Shown in pieces: positions 25,588-35,799 of a stretch of DNA of 64,000 bases. Under the pieces are notes generated by a model. That model did no database searches. It worked only from the letters and a program-made list of their open reading frames with translations, and was not told the origin of the DNA. The position numbers and the translations under genes are program-made. Numbering within the stretch: position 1 is the stretch's first letter; each line of letters starts with the position of its first letter. The DNA is from JAHDFB01 sp965658745 (lineage in GTDB: Bacteria > Bacteroidota > Bacteroidia > Chitinophagales > Saprospiraceae), in NCBI GenBank assembly GCA_965658745.1, contig CBFHTK010000014.1, positions 1 through 64,000 on the forward strand. The letters run 5' to 3'.

Positions 25588-26625
25588 CTAGTGAGCTGCT
25601 TGGAACTGTTTCAAGAAACGGATATCGTTTTCAAACAACTGTCGGATATCACCTATATCATACTTCTGCATGGCTGATCGCTCGATACCAATGCCGAATG
25701 CAAAGCCAGAATAAACATTAGCATCGATTCCACAATTTGTCAAAACATTTGGGTCAACCATTCCACAGCCTAGCACCTCAAGCCATCCAGTTCCTTTGGT
25801 CAACTTTCGAGTTTTCTCTGTATCAGTACCCATCCATACATCCATCTCAGCGCTTGGCTCAGTAAATGGAAAATAACTCGGACGGAGGCGAATTTTTGTT
25901 TGCGGTCCATACATTTCTTGAGCAAAAAACAGTAGTGTTTGCTTCATATCAGCAAAAGACACGTTCTTATCGATATATAATCCTTCAACTTGGTGAAATT
26001 GACAGTGCGATCTCGCAGAAACAGTTTCATTTCGGTACACACGACCAGGTGCAATTATCCGTATCGGCGGCTTACTGCTCGTCATAACTCTTGCTTGAAC
26101 GGAAGACGTATGCGTACGCAATAAATTTTCAATACTATTGGTCAAATAGAATGTGTCTTGCATATCACGAGCCGGGTGATCTTCAGGAGTATTCATCGCG
26201 GTAAAATTGTGCCAATCATCCTCGATTTCACGATCTTCACTGACGACAAATCCGATACGGCTGAAGATATCGACCATATCATTAAGGACAACAGAAACTG
26301 GATGACGAGCACCCACCTCCAATGGATAACCAGGTCTAGTCATGTCCATTTCAACCCTTGCCTGATCGCTTCCAGCAGATTCGATTGCTTCAAGACTAGA
26401 GTCGAAAACAGCTTGTGCTGTCTGCTTCAATTCATTCATCTTCATCCCGAAATCTTTCTTTCGAGTAGGTTCAACATCTTTGATCAAACCAAACAAAGAT
26501 TTCAATACATTTTTGCTACCTAAGTACTTAATTCGATAAGCTTCCAATTGTTCAGAATCCTGCGGTGAAGCTGATTTTATTTCATCTAAAATCGTATCAA
26601 TCTTGGCGAATATACTATCTGACAT
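25588..26625 (-). CDS. pheS: Phenylalanyl-tRNA synthetase alpha subunit
   Basis: 345-aa class II synthetase subunit with an N-terminal coiled-coil arm, motif 2 in RVYRNETVSARSHCQFHQVEG and the motif 3 region GFAFGIGIERSAMQKY. Full family length. It works as (alpha-beta)2 with PheT, whose gene is not in the window. First gene of a probable pheS-hisS operon with a TATCTTTG box upstream. Confidence 0.96.
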   Translation of the reverse strand: MSDSIFAKIDTILDEIKSASPQDSEQLEAYRIKYLGSKNVLKSLFGLIKDVEPTRKKDFGMKMNELKQTAQAVFDSSLEAIESAGSDQARVEMDMTRPGYPLEVGARHPVSVVLNDMVDIFSRIGFVVSEDREIEDDWHNFTAMNTPEDHPARDMQDTFYLTNSIENLLRTHTSSVQARVMTSSKPPIRIIAPGRVYRNETVSARSHCQFHQVEGLYIDKNVSFADMKQTLLFFAQEMYGPQTKIRLRPSYFPFTEPSAEMDVWMGTDTEKTRKLTKGTGWLEVLGCGMVDPNVLTNCGIDANVYSGFAFGIGIERSAMQKYDIGDIRQLFENDIRFLKQFQAAH

Positions 26626-26648
26626 TTTTATTGCGTTTTTTAGCTAGG

Positions 26649-26656
26649 CAAAGATA
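26649..26656 (-). promoter_or_regulatory. -7 box TATCTTTG of pheS
   Basis: Minus-strand TATCTTTG matches TAnnTTTG and ends 23 bp before the pheS start. No clear -33 element. Confidence 0.4.
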
Positions 26657-26709
26657 TACTTTTTGATTTTATACCGATTATCCTGAGGATTATAGGCTAC
26701 AAATAATCG

Positions 26710-26717
26710 TATTTTTG
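26710..26717 (+). promoter_or_regulatory. -7 box TATTTTTG of the O-antigen ligase-like gene
   Basis: Matches TAnnTTTG and lies 32 bp before the start at 26750, in the divergent spacer shared with pheS. Confidence 0.4.
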
Positions 26718-26749
26718 CACTACAAAAGTAGACGAAACGAAACTCTCAC

Positions 26750-28012
26750 ATGCAAATCAATTCTGTAGTCAGAAGTAACCTTCTTATTTTTCTGTTAGGC
26801 GTCAGCATGATCTGTGTTATTTATAGTATTTATTTGCTGTCGATGAGCCTTATCGGACTGCTTATTATCGTGTGCTTTTCTTACGAAGAGGGCGATCACG
26901 TTCGACTTGGAATTAATCCACATCTGTGGAAGCGGTCAAGTTATTCGAGTCTTTGGCCATTCACAGGCTTTCTTCTATACTTCCTCTGGATAGTTATATC
27001 CCTTGTATGGTCTGGTGGTCATGTAGGTCCATGGGTTCAGAGCGTTGTACAGAATCTTAGTATGCCTGGAATTGCCTTAATCTTTATCTTCATGCCCAGG
27101 CTTACGCCAAAAGACATCTCTCTATTGCATTTCATGTTTTATGTTGGCTTAGCCATCGCTTGCTTAATGGTTCTGTGGGTTTACATTCCCAGTTACGACG
27201 AAATAACCTTACTAATAGGCAGAGGAAGAGCGATTCCTGTACCTATGGATCATATCCGTTTTAGTATGCTTTTAAGTTATGGTAGCTTAAGTGCATTGAG
27301 TTTTCTATGGATGGGAAAAAAGTGGGGACTTACGTCCAAAAGTGCGTACTTATTTACATCCTTAGTTGCCATTCTATTTTTCATAATGATTCATATTTTA
27401 GCTGTACGAAGTGGCTTACTATTGATCTATGCAGGTCTATTTGTTTTCGTTCTTTACATCCTGATTTCTCAAAAGGCTTGGAAGGTGGGGATGATTGCAT
27501 TAATAGGGATGATTGTATTTCCAATTATCGCATATAAAACAATTCCATCGGTTCAAAATCGAATAAAATACATGCGCTATGACATCGAGCGTTTTGCTGC
27601 TGATGATGATTCAAATTATAGCGATAGCGATAGATTACGTTCGATGAACACCGGTATCAAATTATGGAAAGAGGCAATTTTACTTGGTCACGGAGCAGGT
27701 GAATACAAACTCGTACTGGATACATACTACGATAAAATCAATTACCAAGGTAAGCGACTTGCTCCCCATAATCAATGGATAAGAACTGGAATGGCATACG
27801 GTGTCATCGGTGTGTTAATATTGTTGGGTTCATTCATTTATCTCCTTGCAGCTAGTCGCGGATATAATCAGCTACTCCTACTAATTATATCTGTGTTGTA
27901 TCTCCTATCCTTCATGGTAGAAAGTAATATGGAACGCTATTATGCCCTTGTTTTTCTAATGCTTTCTATTGGGATGGCATCTCGGTTGTGGGACGAAACT
28001 AGACTTGCTTAA
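26750..28012 (+). CDS. O-antigen ligase/polymerase-like membrane protein
   Basis: 420 aa with about ten hydrophobic spans. The large loop contains MNTGIKLWKEAILLGHGAGE followed by APHNQWIRTGMAYGVIGV, the Wzy_C/WaaL-type pattern in which the HNQW His and upstream Arg are conserved. Such proteins join or polymerise glycans on the periplasmic face of the inner membrane. No other glycan genes are nearby, so ligase and polymerase cannot be told apart; a T9SS-linked glycan role is possible but unsupported. Confidence 0.82.
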   Translation: MQINSVVRSNLLIFLLGVSMICVIYSIYLLSMSLIGLLIIVCFSYEEGDHVRLGINPHLWKRSSYSSLWPFTGFLLYFLWIVISLVWSGGHVGPWVQSVVQNLSMPGIALIFIFMPRLTPKDISLLHFMFYVGLAIACLMVLWVYIPSYDEITLLIGRGRAIPVPMDHIRFSMLLSYGSLSALSFLWMGKKWGLTSKSAYLFTSLVAILFFIMIHILAVRSGLLLIYAGLFVFVLYILISQKAWKVGMIALIGMIVFPIIAYKTIPSVQNRIKYMRYDIERFAADDDSNYSDSDRLRSMNTGIKLWKEAILLGHGAGEYKLVLDTYYDKINYQGKRLAPHNQWIRTGMAYGVIGVLILLGSFIYLLAASRGYNQLLLLIISVLYLLSFMVESNMERYYALVFLMLSIGMASRLWDETRLA

Positions 28013-28066
28013 AGTTTTGTTTCTTCACAGTTTATAGCCTATTGAAAATGACTTACGTCCTAACTG

Positions 28067-28291
28067 TCAGTCTAATATTTCATAGTCAACAGATAATTTT
28101 CGCAATGCTCGAAAGGCTGAACTGATATTGCTATCAATCAAGTCAATCTCGATAATCTCACCTTCCAAAAGTAAACTAGTTAATTCATTTGCCAATAACT
28201 CATCCATAGCTTGCGAAATCGTCAGGATACAATTAGCTATTGCTCGTTTATCTGGCCTCTGTACATCACAAGATAATAGATTTAGCTTCAT
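28067..28291 (-). CDS. Small hypothetical protein
   Basis: 74-aa frame, cytosolic, with alternating helical segments (AIANCILTISQAMDELLANEL) and an acidic EGEIIEIDLIDSN stretch. It lies alone in a 460-bp stretch between two larger genes. No family recognised. An overlapping plus-strand frame of 91 codons reads like a shadow. Real-gene status is uncertain. Confidence 0.4.
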   Translation of the reverse strand: MKLNLLSCDVQRPDKRAIANCILTISQAMDELLANELTSLLLEGEIIEIDLIDSNISSAFRALRKLSVDYEILD

Positions 28292-28471
28292 TCCTTTTTT
28301 CGTTAAAAATAAGAAAATATATACTAACTTAGTTATACACGAAAGTGATCTCCAAACAAAGAAATCGCTTTTGATTGAAATTAATACATATGAAGAATGT
28401 TAAGAAGAATCCACTCTGACTTAATCAACTCGTCACTATTGTTTCCAGTCTAGAAAACAGCATAGCAAATT

Positions 28472-31400
28472 CTATTTGGTAACAGTCAAATCACCCACAA
28501 ACTGCTTTACCTCGCCTTCTAGAAGCTGAATTGAAAATGAATATACATAAACCCCCGGCTTAACGTACTGCCCCTTAAATTTTCCATTCCATCCTTCAAA
28601 GCTAAGAGGATCTACATTCGATTGATTAAACATTTGATTACCCCAACGATCATAAATACTAAAGGAATTAATCTCAACAATTGGAATATTTGAAGAAAAT
28701 GAAAAGACATCATTGATTCCATCGCCATTTGGCGAAAATATGTTGGGAAGATAAATATCGGTGCTAATATCGACTTCAATAGGGATCAAATACTCATACA
28801 AACAGCCATTTTTCAACTCAACCGATATTCTGATAAACTCATTTTCAGAAGTATTTCCTTCGAGAAGGACGCAAAAATTCTCTTGATTAAATTCCTCACA
28901 CGTTACAACTGCATTACTAAACCAATCAATTGTTTGAATAAGATTAGATGTGTCTGATATGATAATATTTAAAGAGAAATCTTCTCCAAGATTGATATTT
29001 ATTAAGTCAGGATCAAAACTGACTTCAAATAATTCTTCGTCCACAATATCAACTTCCCCTACATCTTGAATACATTCTTCATTAATCTGATATTGAATTG
29101 TGTAAGTACCAATGTTTAAATTTTCAGCTAAAATGATATCATCTGCACCGTAAGAATTTCCGTTAATAAGAATATCGTAGTTATTTATATTGTCTGAAGT
29201 TATGATTATACCTCCATTCGTAAAATTGCAATCTATATTCTGGGTCACAACATCAAGGTCTAAGGGTGAAACTCCCATAATTGTTACAATCTCACTATTT
29301 AAGCAGCCAAAACTATCAACGACCTCATACATATATTCGCCTTCTTCTAAATCTGTGATTAGATTGGAAGAACTATTACCATCAAAGATATAATCATAAG
29401 GCGGGGTACCTCCAAATGCATCAATAAAAATAGAACCATCATTTGCACCTATACAAGAAACATCCGTAGTGATATTCATAGATGAAAGGAGAGCTGGACT
29501 TTGTATGAGAATATCATTGTAGATAAGTGTAGCACTGAGGTCGTCCGTGACTGTCACGCTATAAGATCCGTTGCAAAGTTCATCAATCGTGCTATTACTA
29601 CTCCCATTGGACCATAGAAAAGAATATGGCATAGCGCCACCAAGTATTTCTAGCTCAATAGATCCATTACATTGATCAAAACATTGATTTGCTGAAACAC
29701 CAATATTACTTGAAAGGGGCAAAGGCTCAAAGACTATTTGACCACTATTAACACATCCATTGCCATCAACTATAGTATACGAATACGTACCATAATCAAG
29801 ATTTTCAATAACAAGTACATCTACAGAGCCATTACTCCACTCTATTGCATAAGGAGGGGTGCCTCCAACTATATCTATTTGCAATAACCCATCACCTCCT
29901 ATCGATGTTGGAGGAATTGACTGACTGAAAATAGATGTTAGTTTGTCAGGTTGACTTAAGAAAAAAGATAAATCACGAAAACAACCAATGTCATCACTAA
30001 TTTCTACTGAATGAAAACCAGCTGTCAAATCATCTCTGATTTGCTCAGTATTTCCATCATCCCAAAGAAATTGGAATGGTTCTATCCCAGAAAGTGTAAT
30101 TAGTTGTATACTAGCAAAATCGCCATAGCAGGTAATCGAATCAACAATAGCAATTGCTTGCACGGGCTCACTTTCAATGATGGCAATTGAATCTACCAAT
30201 GTGCAACTATTATTATCTGTGATCGTAACAGTAAAAAGTCCTGATTCAAGTTCGGTAATCGTATTAGTCATTTGCCCATTACTCCATAAGACTTCAAAGT
30301 TTCCAGTGCCCCCGCTTGTTATGGCAGTAGCAGTACCAAGCGTGTCCTCATTACATCCAGGTTGAATGACGTCAAAAACATTGCTAAGGGCAGGAGGGTC
30401 GATTAATTGAAATTGTTTCTCAAATGCACAGCCATCTATATCTGTGGCAGTAATAGTAAATATGCCATACGGCAAATCGGTTATAATAGAATCCGTCGAA
30501 GCGTTATCCCATTCAAATGTAAACGGTTCATTTCCTATTGCTTCTACTTGTATAGAACCGTTGAATTGATTAGCACATAAATTATTAATAATGGTATCAA
30601 TAAAAGTAACTGAATTTCCTTCTTGAATTTCATATTCGAAGCTATATAGGCATCCTAAAGAATCAATTAGATCCAATTGATATTGCCCTGAAGCCAAACT
30701 ATCGACGATGGGTTCTGTCATGCCATTTGACCAAATATATTGATACGGTGCAAAACCTTCAAGGACTTCAATGTGTAACTCTCCATCTACTAAACCACTA
30801 CAAGATTCGTCAAAAACAGAAGGATTAATAGTGATAAATGAGCTAATAGCTAAATTAAAACTAGAGGAATATGTGCAATTTAGACTATCAGTCACAGTCA
30901 CAGTATAATCCCCTGGGGGCAAATTTTCTATATAACTACTCGATTGACCAGAACTCCATTCAAAGGTATATGGTGGTGTTCCATTGATGATATCGACACT
31001 AATACTACCGTCCATTTCACCCTCACAAGAAACATGGTTTACTTCAAAATCAAGCGTTGCTCCTTGCGAACTAGGAATCGTAAAACTATGAGTTTGGCTG
31101 CAGCCTTCGTTATCTGTTATTGTGACTTCATATGTTCCAGCAGGTTTATTACTAATAGATTCTGTAAATTCTCCTGAGCTCCAAAAATATTCATACGGTG
31201 CTTGCCCTTGGAAATTATCAAGCAAGATACCTCCATTGTTTTGGCCACAATCCGCAGCAGTAATATTTGATTCAAAGGAAAACGAGGGAGACTCCAAAAT
31301 TGTAAAAGAATCCTCAATAGTACAATTGTTAAAATCACTTACTGTAACTTCATAAGTACCTGAAGATAATTGTGTTAAATCTTCTGAAAATGAACCATTT

Positions 31401-33046
31401 GACCAAAAAAAGCTATATGGCATTGTACCTCCAGTAATCGATAGGTCTATATATCCTACTGCTGTGGTATCACAAATAGTAGTAGAAAAATCAGTATTGA
31501 GATAAATATCTGGGAATGGATTAATAATGACGCTAACTTGAAAAAAAGAACCATAACTGTCCATGATATCACAAATGTAGATACCCGCACATAAGTTCGT
31601 GAGGACTGGTGTCGTTGCACCATTCGACCAAGAGTATTCATAGGGTGGCAGTCCACCTGTAGGTTGTAAATTTATTGATCCTGCACATTCAGAGTTACAG
31701 AATTCCTCATTAACAGCAGTTCCCACTGTAAATTGCTCATAAATCTCAACAGTTAAGATGATTTCGCATCCCTTGATATCTGTGATTGTAACATTGTGAA
31801 TACCTGGCGCAAGATTTGAGGCTACTGGAGTCGATTCACCATTATCCCATAAATAAGTATAGCCAGGACTACCCCCTGAAATAGTAGTACCAGCAGTACC
31901 ATAAATTACTGGTTCAACAGGCTGGACAACATTAACTATTGCACCAACCAATTCTTCTGGTTCTGTAATAACGAATTCTTGAGTACCTGTACATCCATTA
32001 GCATCTGTAACTGTCACTAAATAATTACCTACATCTAAATCTAACAAATCTTGAGAAGTTTCGCCATTGCTCCAAATGAAGGAAAAAGGAGTACTCGTTG
32101 AATTTGAGACCGTTGTAGTAATTGTGCCGTCCATATTGTTCATACACCCAACATCTTCAGCTAAACCTGTAACGTCGAGCACTAGTTCATTTATTCCAAC
32201 AGTATATGAGTCTGACAAACTACAGCCCGAATCGTCTGTAATTGTTACAGAATATACTCCTGCTGTTAGGTTGGAAAGATCTTCCGTAGTCTCTCCATTC
32301 GACCATTCAAAGCTCGGATTTACTGAGCAAGTGGTAGTTAGATCTATAGAACCATCGGAACCGGCACTACAAGTCGCATCTTGCGTCACTGCTTCAAATT
32401 CAAATGACTCTTCACAACAGCTAGTTCCACCACAGTCGATAGTAATAGGACAATCACTTGAAGGCAAGGTAATTAGATCTGCTGAAGAAGCCTCGCCAAA
32501 TGCGAGAGCGAAAAAATCTATGCCACTAATTATATCAGGATCAATAGTAACTGTATTGCCGCAGCCAATACCTCCGATAATCCCACCGTCTGTGCAACAA
32601 GGCGACCAAAAGAAATCTCCTACAATATTTGGAGGTGTGCCTGTTAATTCACCACTATCATCAGATAACATTACAAAAGCATCAGATGGTAAACAATTGA
32701 AATTAATATTTACCTCACCTCCAGAACCATCATTAGCGGAATCCAAGATGATTATCAAACTAGTCTCACCAGATATCAAGTCCTCGTAAAGCATCATGAT
32801 CATACCATTTGATGTCTCTAATCCCGTATTAGAAGAACTACCTATCGGAGTTCCATAAGCATAAAAATCTATTGCAGATTGATTTCCACTAATAAATGGC
32901 AATGGAAACAAATCTTCTCCTTGGGAAACCGTGCAATCACACATTGGGGCAGAAGGGTCTATTGGTGTTGATGTAGACGAGGTAGCTGAAGCACTCCACA
33001 AGTACATAGGAAATAAAAAACAAATGATAAATAAGAGACGAATCAT
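28472..33046 (-). CDS. Giant SprB-like repeat protein with type B T9SS sorting domain
   Basis: About 1524 aa. Start placed at 33046, where the signal peptide MIRLLFIICFLFPMYLWSASA begins; an ATG at 33079 only adds 11 residues before it. After a 200-residue N-terminal domain come about 14 SprB-type units, each with a core such as YxWSNG...L.aGxYxVTVTDxxGC, about 75-90 residues apart. The last 90 residues are the gliding motility-associated type B CTD (PNIFSPNGDGINDVF, YDRWGNQMF, WNGKFKGQYVKPGVYVY). The protein should cross the outer membrane by T9SS and serve as a surface filament or adhesin. Divergent from another type B CTD gene. Confidence 0.93.
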   Translation of the reverse strand: MIRLLFIICFLFPMYLWSASATSSTSTPIDPSAPMCDCTVSQGEDLFPLPFISGNQSAIDFYAYGTPIGSSSNTGLETSNGMIMMLYEDLISGETSLIIILDSANDGSGGEVNINFNCLPSDAFVMLSDDSGELTGTPPNIVGDFFWSPCCTDGGIIGGIGCGNTVTIDPDIISGIDFFALAFGEASSADLITLPSSDCPITIDCGGTSCCEESFEFEAVTQDATCSAGSDGSIDLTTTCSVNPSFEWSNGETTEDLSNLTAGVYSVTITDDSGCSLSDSYTVGINELVLDVTGLAEDVGCMNNMDGTITTTVSNSTSTPFSFIWSNGETSQDLLDLDVGNYLVTVTDANGCTGTQEFVITEPEELVGAIVNVVQPVEPVIYGTAGTTISGGSPGYTYLWDNGESTPVASNLAPGIHNVTITDIKGCEIILTVEIYEQFTVGTAVNEEFCNSECAGSINLQPTGGLPPYEYSWSNGATTPVLTNLCAGIYICDIMDSYGSFFQVSVIINPFPDIYLNTDFSTTICDTTAVGYIDLSITGGTMPYSFFWSNGSFSEDLTQLSSGTYEVTVSDFNNCTIEDSFTILESPSFSFESNITAADCGQNNGGILLDNFQGQAPYEYFWSSGEFTESISNKPAGTYEVTITDNEGCSQTHSFTIPSSQGATLDFEVNHVSCEGEMDGSISVDIINGTPPYTFEWSSGQSSSYIENLPPGDYTVTVTDSLNCTYSSSFNLAISSFITINPSVFDESCSGLVDGELHIEVLEGFAPYQYIWSNGMTEPIVDSLASGQYQLDLIDSLGCLYSFEYEIQEGNSVTFIDTIINNLCANQFNGSIQVEAIGNEPFTFEWDNASTDSIITDLPYGIFTITATDIDGCAFEKQFQLIDPPALSNVFDVIQPGCNEDTLGTATAITSGGTGNFEVLWSNGQMTNTITELESGLFTVTITDNNSCTLVDSIAIIESEPVQAIAIVDSITCYGDFASIQLITLSGIEPFQFLWDDGNTEQIRDDLTAGFHSVEISDDIGCFRDLSFFLSQPDKLTSIFSQSIPPTSIGGDGLLQIDIVGGTPPYAIEWSNGSVDVLVIENLDYGTYSYTIVDGNGCVNSGQIVFEPLPLSSNIGVSANQCFDQCNGSIELEILGGAMPYSFLWSNGSSNSTIDELCNGSYSVTVTDDLSATLIYNDILIQSPALLSSMNITTDVSCIGANDGSIFIDAFGGTPPYDYIFDGNSSSNLITDLEEGEYMYEVVDSFGCLNSEIVTIMGVSPLDLDVVTQNIDCNFTNGGIIITSDNINNYDILINGNSYGADDIILAENLNIGTYTIQYQINEECIQDVGEVDIVDEELFEVSFDPDLININLGEDFSLNIIISDTSNLIQTIDWFSNAVVTCEEFNQENFCVLLEGNTSENEFIRISVELKNGCLYEYLIPIEVDISTDIYLPNIFSPNGDGINDVFSFSSNIPIVEINSFSIYDRWGNQMFNQSNVDPLSFEGWNGKFKGQYVKPGVYVYSFSIQLLEGEVKQFVGDLTVTK

Positions 33047-33622
33047 GATTGTGATGATTTTACCTATAAATTGTAGCAATTTTAATCATACATGAAAAGA
33101 CTGCTATAAAAAGTATATTACTTACGTAGAACCAATATAAGTAAATAATGACACCCTAATATTAAAGAAATGCGCAACCAAGTAATTTTCAATAAATTTT
33201 ATTGGAAAATAATATTTAAGATCAATACTTTCTTTGGGAAACCCTAAAGCTTCAGAATACGACAATATTGTAGAAAAAAAAATTATGAAAAAGCTCAGTC
33301 GCTTAGAAAATCAACCGATCAGATTTTCCAGCATTTACATTCTAGATGGACGCAATTACAAATCAAACTTAGGTTTTATCAGTAGATGTCTTTCTCATTT
33401 AAAAAGATTTTAGCTCGAGCTAGATTAAGCTAGCGTACTACGCTTCTTTCCGTATGCATCGCAACGAAAACGTTTCATTCTGATTGTTTCCCTATTTTCC
33501 AGCTACAAAAGTCCTAAATGACCAGTGGTCGTCCGCTTTCTACTTCTACTCTTTTGCTCCCATAGCTAAACTCCCTATCTTTACAAGCTAGTATTTTTCA
33601 AAATTACAATTGAACATACCCT
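33047..33622. other. Long divergent spacer, nothing coding supported
   Basis: 576 bp between two divergent T9SS cargo genes. A 42-codon frame starting near 33284 has no supporting features. The 12-bp perfect palindrome TAGCTCGAGCTA at 33411-33422 is the only clear structure; the same 12-mer recurs at 58216-58227. Both gene promoters must lie here but no convincing TAnnTTTG box was assigned. Confidence 0.5.
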
Positions 33623-35488
33623 ATGCTTCATAAAATCCTTTCGCACGTTGTTCTAGTCCTAACGCTGCAATTCAGCATTTGTATTAGCTTGACTGCGCAA
33701 CTCTGCGAAGGTAATTTAGGCGAAAATATTTTTACCGACGGTGACTTTGGCTCTGGAGTTCCTAATATTCCGCCTAATGACCCTGGAATTGCTCCAGGCT
33801 ATTTATACACAACAAATCCACCTCCACCCGACGGATCTTACTGTTTAACAAATAATATCACGGTCTGGAATCAAAACTGGGGATGGGCAAATATCGGAGA
33901 TAATAGCAACGATCCAAATGGATATATGATGGTCGTAAATGCAAGTTTTGATACAGGACTTTTCTATGAACAAATAATTACAGGACTATGTGAAAATACG
34001 ATTTACGAATTTTCAGCAGACGTTCGCAACCTGCATTTTGGAGCAAACATTATCCTTCCAAATGTTTCATTTCTCATTAATAACTTCATTGCATATGAAT
34101 CGGGGAATGTACCTGAAAATAATAAATGGAATACCTATGGATTTACCTTTAGCACAGGTCCAGGTCAAACATTTGTGAAATTATCACTTGCCAACAACGC
34201 TCCTGGAGGCATCGGAAATGACTTGGCTATTGATAATATTACCTTTAGAGCCTGTGGTCCTGAAGCTTTGATTTTACCTCTAGAGGTTGCCAACATTTGT
34301 GAAGATGGAAACTCAATATTACTTGATGCTACAATCAATGGAGATCAATACGACGACCCACAAGTTCAATGGCAAGAGAGCTTTGACGGTGGTGTAACTT
34401 GGGTAGATTTACCAGGCGAAAATGATCTTAGCTATGAATTTTCAAATCTTTCTGCAGGCACATACTATTACCGATATAAGTTAGCAAGTGCTCCTGAAAA
34501 CTTGATGAATAGTAAATGTAGAATTATCTCAAATGTCAAAGTAGTTGAGGTGATTCCCAAATTCACTGCGATCGCCGACAGTCTATGTCAAGGCCTGCAG
34601 TTTACTATTGGTAACTCAACTTACGAAAATTCTGGAATTTATGTGGACACGTTACTTAATCACTTAGGTTGTGATAGTATCGTTACATCTACTTTGACAT
34701 TTGTTACTGAGCCAGAGATTAAAGCCAATTTTTTGATCCTAGAACCCAAATGTTCTGATACTTCAGATGGGTCTATTATTTTGGAAAGTATTGAAAACGC
34801 ACTGGGTCCTTTCGACATACTATTTAATGGAGACCAGATAAACAATGCTACACCAATCGAAAATTTACCCGCTGGTGAGTACGAATTTTTTATTACTGAT
34901 CGATACGGCTGCACTGTCACAGAAACTATTGAACTAGAAGGGCCAGTTCCCTATACGATTAATCTTGGCGAAGATCAATTAGTTGAACTTGGCGAGACAA
35001 CAACCCTTTATGCCGGCGTCAGTGAGACGACCATTGCATTCAATTGGTTTCCTGAAGAAATATTCCCTTGCGCTCCAAATTGCACAGAACAGACTTGGCA
35101 ACCAGCTGAATCAACTTGGGTGTACCTCGAGACTTTATCAGAAGACAATTGCATTGCCATTGATTCAGTATATATTGATGTACGAGTTGTTCGCAAGCTC
35201 TATATACCGAGTGCTTTTACGCCAAATGGTGACAATAATAATGACGATTTTCTTGTCTTTGGGTCACAGCCAAATGTAGAGCAAATCAATCTATTTCAAA
35301 TCTACGATCGGTGGGGGAATGTACTTTTTGAAGCTTCCGATTTCCAGCCCAATGATCCTCTGTTTTCATGGGATGGAACCTATCAGAATCGAGCTATGAA
35401 ACCTGGTGCTTATACCTATATGATTTCCGTTCTTTATTTGGACGGAGAAGTGATTACTTATTCTGGCACGATCTCTCTTATCCGATAA
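33623..35488 (+). CDS. Secreted protein with jelly-roll-like N-domain and type B T9SS sorting domain
   Basis: 621 aa with an N-terminal signal sequence ending around SICISLTAQ. Residues 25-210 look like a carbohydrate-binding beta-sandwich: NIFTDGDFGSG, then FYEQIITGLCENTIYEFSADV and LAIDNITFRACGP. Middle Ig-like parts contain GDQYDDPQVQWQESFDGG and a SprB-like unit (SDTSDGSIILESIENALGPF). The C-terminal 90 residues form a type B CTD (PSAFTPNGDNNNDDF, YDRWGNVLF, WDGTYQNRAMKPGAYTY). It is exported by T9SS; glycan binding is inferred only from the fold pattern. Confidence 0.9.
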   Translation: MLHKILSHVVLVLTLQFSICISLTAQLCEGNLGENIFTDGDFGSGVPNIPPNDPGIAPGYLYTTNPPPPDGSYCLTNNITVWNQNWGWANIGDNSNDPNGYMMVVNASFDTGLFYEQIITGLCENTIYEFSADVRNLHFGANIILPNVSFLINNFIAYESGNVPENNKWNTYGFTFSTGPGQTFVKLSLANNAPGGIGNDLAIDNITFRACGPEALILPLEVANICEDGNSILLDATINGDQYDDPQVQWQESFDGGVTWVDLPGENDLSYEFSNLSAGTYYYRYKLASAPENLMNSKCRIISNVKVVEVIPKFTAIADSLCQGLQFTIGNSTYENSGIYVDTLLNHLGCDSIVTSTLTFVTEPEIKANFLILEPKCSDTSDGSIILESIENALGPFDILFNGDQINNATPIENLPAGEYEFFITDRYGCTVTETIELEGPVPYTINLGEDQLVELGETTTLYAGVSETTIAFNWFPEEIFPCAPNCTEQTWQPAESTWVYLETLSEDNCIAIDSVYIDVRVVRKLYIPSAFTPNGDNNNDDFLVFGSQPNVEQINLFQIYDRWGNVLFEASDFQPNDPLFSWDGTYQNRAMKPGAYTYMISVLYLDGEVITYSGTISLIR

Positions 35489-35774
35489 ATCAATATTTTA
35501 CATAAACCACAAAGAATGAGAATACTACTATAATTGATTCTCCTCACCGCATTACATACCATCAAGCCTCAAGATACTTTTGTAAGACTGTTTGGCTTAA
35601 ACCTAGGCCTTCCTCATTTCATATCAACAAACTAGCACGGTAGCTGTCTTAAAATGATGGCACTAAAAACTGCGTCGAGCAAATCACGCCACAATTTGAT
35701 CTATATCATTGGTAGTATATCGCTATTTAGCTGCCAAAGTCTATGGAAATTGATCTCGAAAGCTTTGAATTCTT

Positions 35775-35782
35775 TACTTTTG
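35775..35782 (+). promoter_or_regulatory. -7 box TACTTTTG of the PfkB gene
   Basis: Matches TAnnTTTG, with TTG at 35750-35752 about 22 bp upstream as a loose -33 element. It ends 17 bp before the ATG at 35800, which supports that start over the earlier ATG at 35743. The rest of the 311-bp spacer 35489-35799 shows nothing recognised. Confidence 0.45.
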
Positions 35783-35799
35783 CAAAAAAATTAGCCACG

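Noticed and set aside
28128..28403. A 91-codon plus-strand frame overlapping the small minus-strand gene
   Set aside because: Composition is Ser/Ile/Lys-rich shadow-like and no feature supports it; the minus-strand frame is somewhat better.
32067..32789. A 240-codon plus-strand frame
   Set aside because: It lies wholly inside the SprB-like gene, which has a signal peptide, repeats and sorting domain in the other strand.
33284..33412. A 42-codon frame starting MKKLSRLENQ in a divergent spacer
   Set aside because: No homologous pattern, no ribosome binding site and no conserved neighbour; cannot be supported.
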